Under the pieces are notes generated by a model, which saw only the letters and a program-made list of their open reading frames with translations, was not told the origin of the DNA and made no database searches. Positions 4,256-5,748 of a DNA stretch of 5,748 bases are shown here, piece by piece; the first letter of the stretch is position 1, and the number at the start of each line of letters is the position of its first letter. This DNA is from JADJOY01 sp964450125. Lineage in GTDB: Bacteria > JADJOY01. The stretch covers positions 1-5,748 of the forward strand of contig CAYVDO010000474.1 in NCBI GenBank assembly GCA_964450125.1, in the 5' to 3' direction. The position numbers and the translations under genes are program-made.

Positions 4256-5748
4256 TCACATGTAACCGAGAGCGTGCAGTCGCTCGCGCGTGGCTGCATC
4301 GAGGGGGGCGGCGCCGGACGCTTCTGCCGCGCGTGCCCGCGTCGGTGCCAGGTGCGCCAACGGCTCGGCGAGCACAGCCCGGAGCCTCGCAACCGCCTCG
4401 GGGTGGGCGCTCGCGACGTCGTGCGCCTCGTCGGGATCGCTGGTCAGGTCGAAGAGAGCCGCCGATCCCAGCCCGTCGACCACCAGCTTCAGGCTTCCTT
4501 CACGTGCCGCCGCCCACGAGCGATCGAAGCCCGTGAGGTCGAGATGCGGATCGTTGGCGAGCAGGATGTCGAGGATCGGTCCCGGCGGTGGATGCTCGGC
4601 CACCAGCACGCGATCGGTCCGTCCCTCGGGTGGGCTGGTCATGAGGTTCCGCCCCCGCCTCCCTGCTGCCCCTGCTGGGCCGATCCCCGCAAGACCTTCG
4701 AGAGTGGGCGCCACGTCCACCAGGCTCACGGGCTCGGCCACCACCGTGCCCGCCGGCACGCGACCCGGCGCGACCAGCAGCAGCGGTACGTGCACGAGGC
4801 TCTGGTGGAGCGAAAACACGTGGCTCAGTAGCCCGTGATCACCGAGGTTCTCACCGTGATCGCCGACCACGACCAGCACCAGGTTCGCTGCACCGCGTCG
4901 CGCCTCCAGCGCGGTGACGAGCTCGGCGAGCTTCGCGTCCAGGTAGGTCACCTGCGCGTCGTAGAGATCTCGCAGCAGCGCGAAATCCGCGGCACCCATG
5001 GTCACTCGCCGTGCGAACCACCGATAGGGGTTCTGATTGAGCCCGTGCAGACGCGAGCGCGTGGTGCCGGCCGGTAGATAACGATCCGCACCGCGCTGGG
5101 GCCAATTCGGATCGTGAAGCTCCATCAGGTTGACGAACAGGAAGAACGGTTGAGCTCCCACCGTGTCGAGCCAGCGCGCCACCGCCGCGACCGTGTCCTC
5201 GGCGCCCTCGTCGGGATCGTGACCAGACAGGCGCCGCGCGACTCGAACCGCCAGCAATCGGTCCCACGTACCGCCGTGACTGCGCCACATCGGGAAGACC
5301 TCGGCGAAGCCACGATCGAGCCCGGCGACCGGACCGATCCACGGATTGTTGGTGAACGCCGCGGTGCGATAGCCCGAAGCGGCAAACGATTCCGCCAAGG
5401 TGCGCATCTCGGGACGAAGCGCCATCGGCCCCCAGTCCGCGCCGTGACGATGCGGCAGCTCGCCCGTGAAGAGCGTGCCGTGCGAAGGCAGGGTCCAGGG
5501 TGCGGTGCTCATCGCCTGCGCGTAGAGCATGCCGCGGGCCGCCAGTTCGGTGAGCCGAGGGCTGGTGGCGCGCTCAGCACCGAAAGTCGAAAAGCGATCG
5601 GCGCGCGCCGTGTCGAGCACCACGAGCACCACGTCCGGCGAGCGGGTCGGCGGCGTGACCTCGGCGCGCTCGTACGCTGTGCCGGCCTGTTGCGGGCGGG
5701 CGGCGGCAGCGAGACCGAACGCGGCAGCGCCCGTGAGCACGAGCGCCG
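4256..5748 (-). CDS. Sulfatase-fold (alkaline phosphatase superfamily) hydrolase/transferase, N-terminus cut
   Basis: The gene runs off the right edge. Numbering here is from an in-frame GTG at 5740. That codon is unlikely to be the true start, because the frame stays open to the edge and hydrophobic residues like a signal-peptide core (about 1-14) continue across it. The protein is thus probably exported or membrane-tethered. The metal-binding first motif is VLVVLDTARAD (38-48) with D43. The nucleophile segment APWTLPSHGTLFTG (80-93) places T83 where sulfatases have the Cys or Ser that becomes formylglycine. The second metal motif is GDHGENLGDHG (293-303) with D294 and H295, followed by a His-rich segment ending HVPLLLV (317-323). 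The C-terminus RLHALGYM resembles the L-ALGY ending of many bacterial relatives. Threonine points to phospho- rather than sulfo-ester chemistry, as in LtaS-type phosphoglycerol transferases; the substrate is unknown. The kinase gene follows 41 bp downstream. Confidence 0.88.
   Translation of the reverse strand, partial: ALVLTGAAAFGLAAAARPQQAGTAYERAEVTPPTRSPDVVLVVLDTARADRFSTFGAERATSPRLTELAARGMLYAQAMSTAPWTLPSHGTLFTGELPHRHGADWGPMALRPEMRTLAESFAASGYRTAAFTNNPWIGPVAGLDRGFAEVFPMWRSHGGTWDRLLAVRVARRLSGHDPDEGAEDTVAAVARWLDTVGAQPFFLFVNLMELHDPNWPQRGADRYLPAGTTRSRLHGLNQNPYRWFARRVTMGAADFALLRDLYDAQVTYLDAKLAELVTALEARRGAANLVLVVVGDHGENLGDHGLLSHVFSLHQSLVHVPLLLVAPGRVPAGTVVAEPVSLVDVAPTLEGLAGIGPAGAAGRRGRNLMTSPPEGRTDRVLVAEHPPPGPILDILLANDPHLDLTGFDRSWAAAREGSLKLVVDGLGSAALFDLTSDPDEAHDVASAHPEAVARLRAVLAEPLAHLAPTRARAAEASGAAPLDAATRERLHALGYM

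Overview
The window is gene-dense, high-GC bacterial chromosome with strongly G/C-biased third codon positions. It holds six protein genes and no visible mobile element, RNA gene or CRISPR array. The mix suggests a Gram-negative, soil- or sediment-type lineage such as Myxococcota or another former deltaproteobacterium: a REC-first histidine kinase, a sulfatase-fold enzyme with threonine at the nucleophile position, and a NadA homologue. No single gene here fixes the taxon.

Layout. On the minus strand, nth (endonuclease III, 711-1469) is followed by rsmA (16S rRNA adenine dimethyltransferase, 714 to beyond the left edge). Their stop and start codons overlap in a GTGA. Divergent from nth, across 80 bp with candidate back-to-back promoters, is a plus-strand gene for a NadA (quinolinate synthase) homologue (1550-2635). 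Next on the plus strand, with its own good sigma70-like promoter and ribosome binding site, is an unrecognised 65-residue gene (2724-2921). A 93-bp convergent gap rich in stem-loops follows. On the minus strand beyond it are a soluble REC-HisKA-HATPase kinase (3015-4214) and, 41 bp upstream of that, a sulfatase/alkaline-phosphatase superfamily enzyme (4256 to beyond the right edge).

How the genes work together. nth and rsmA look like a co-translated housekeeping pair. The kinase and the sulfatase-fold enzyme may share a transcript, but a functional link is only inferred. No closed multi-gene system is visible.

The most unusual item is the NadA homologue. It keeps all three [4Fe-4S] cysteines and the first His/Tyr motif. 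Several other motifs that are nearly invariant in quinolinate synthases are changed: Y-x-N, C-x-V-H, V-H-P-E, G-S-T and D-S. It is either a very divergent NadA or a paralogue with altered chemistry. The second item of interest is the small downstream gene, which has clear expression signals but no recognised family.
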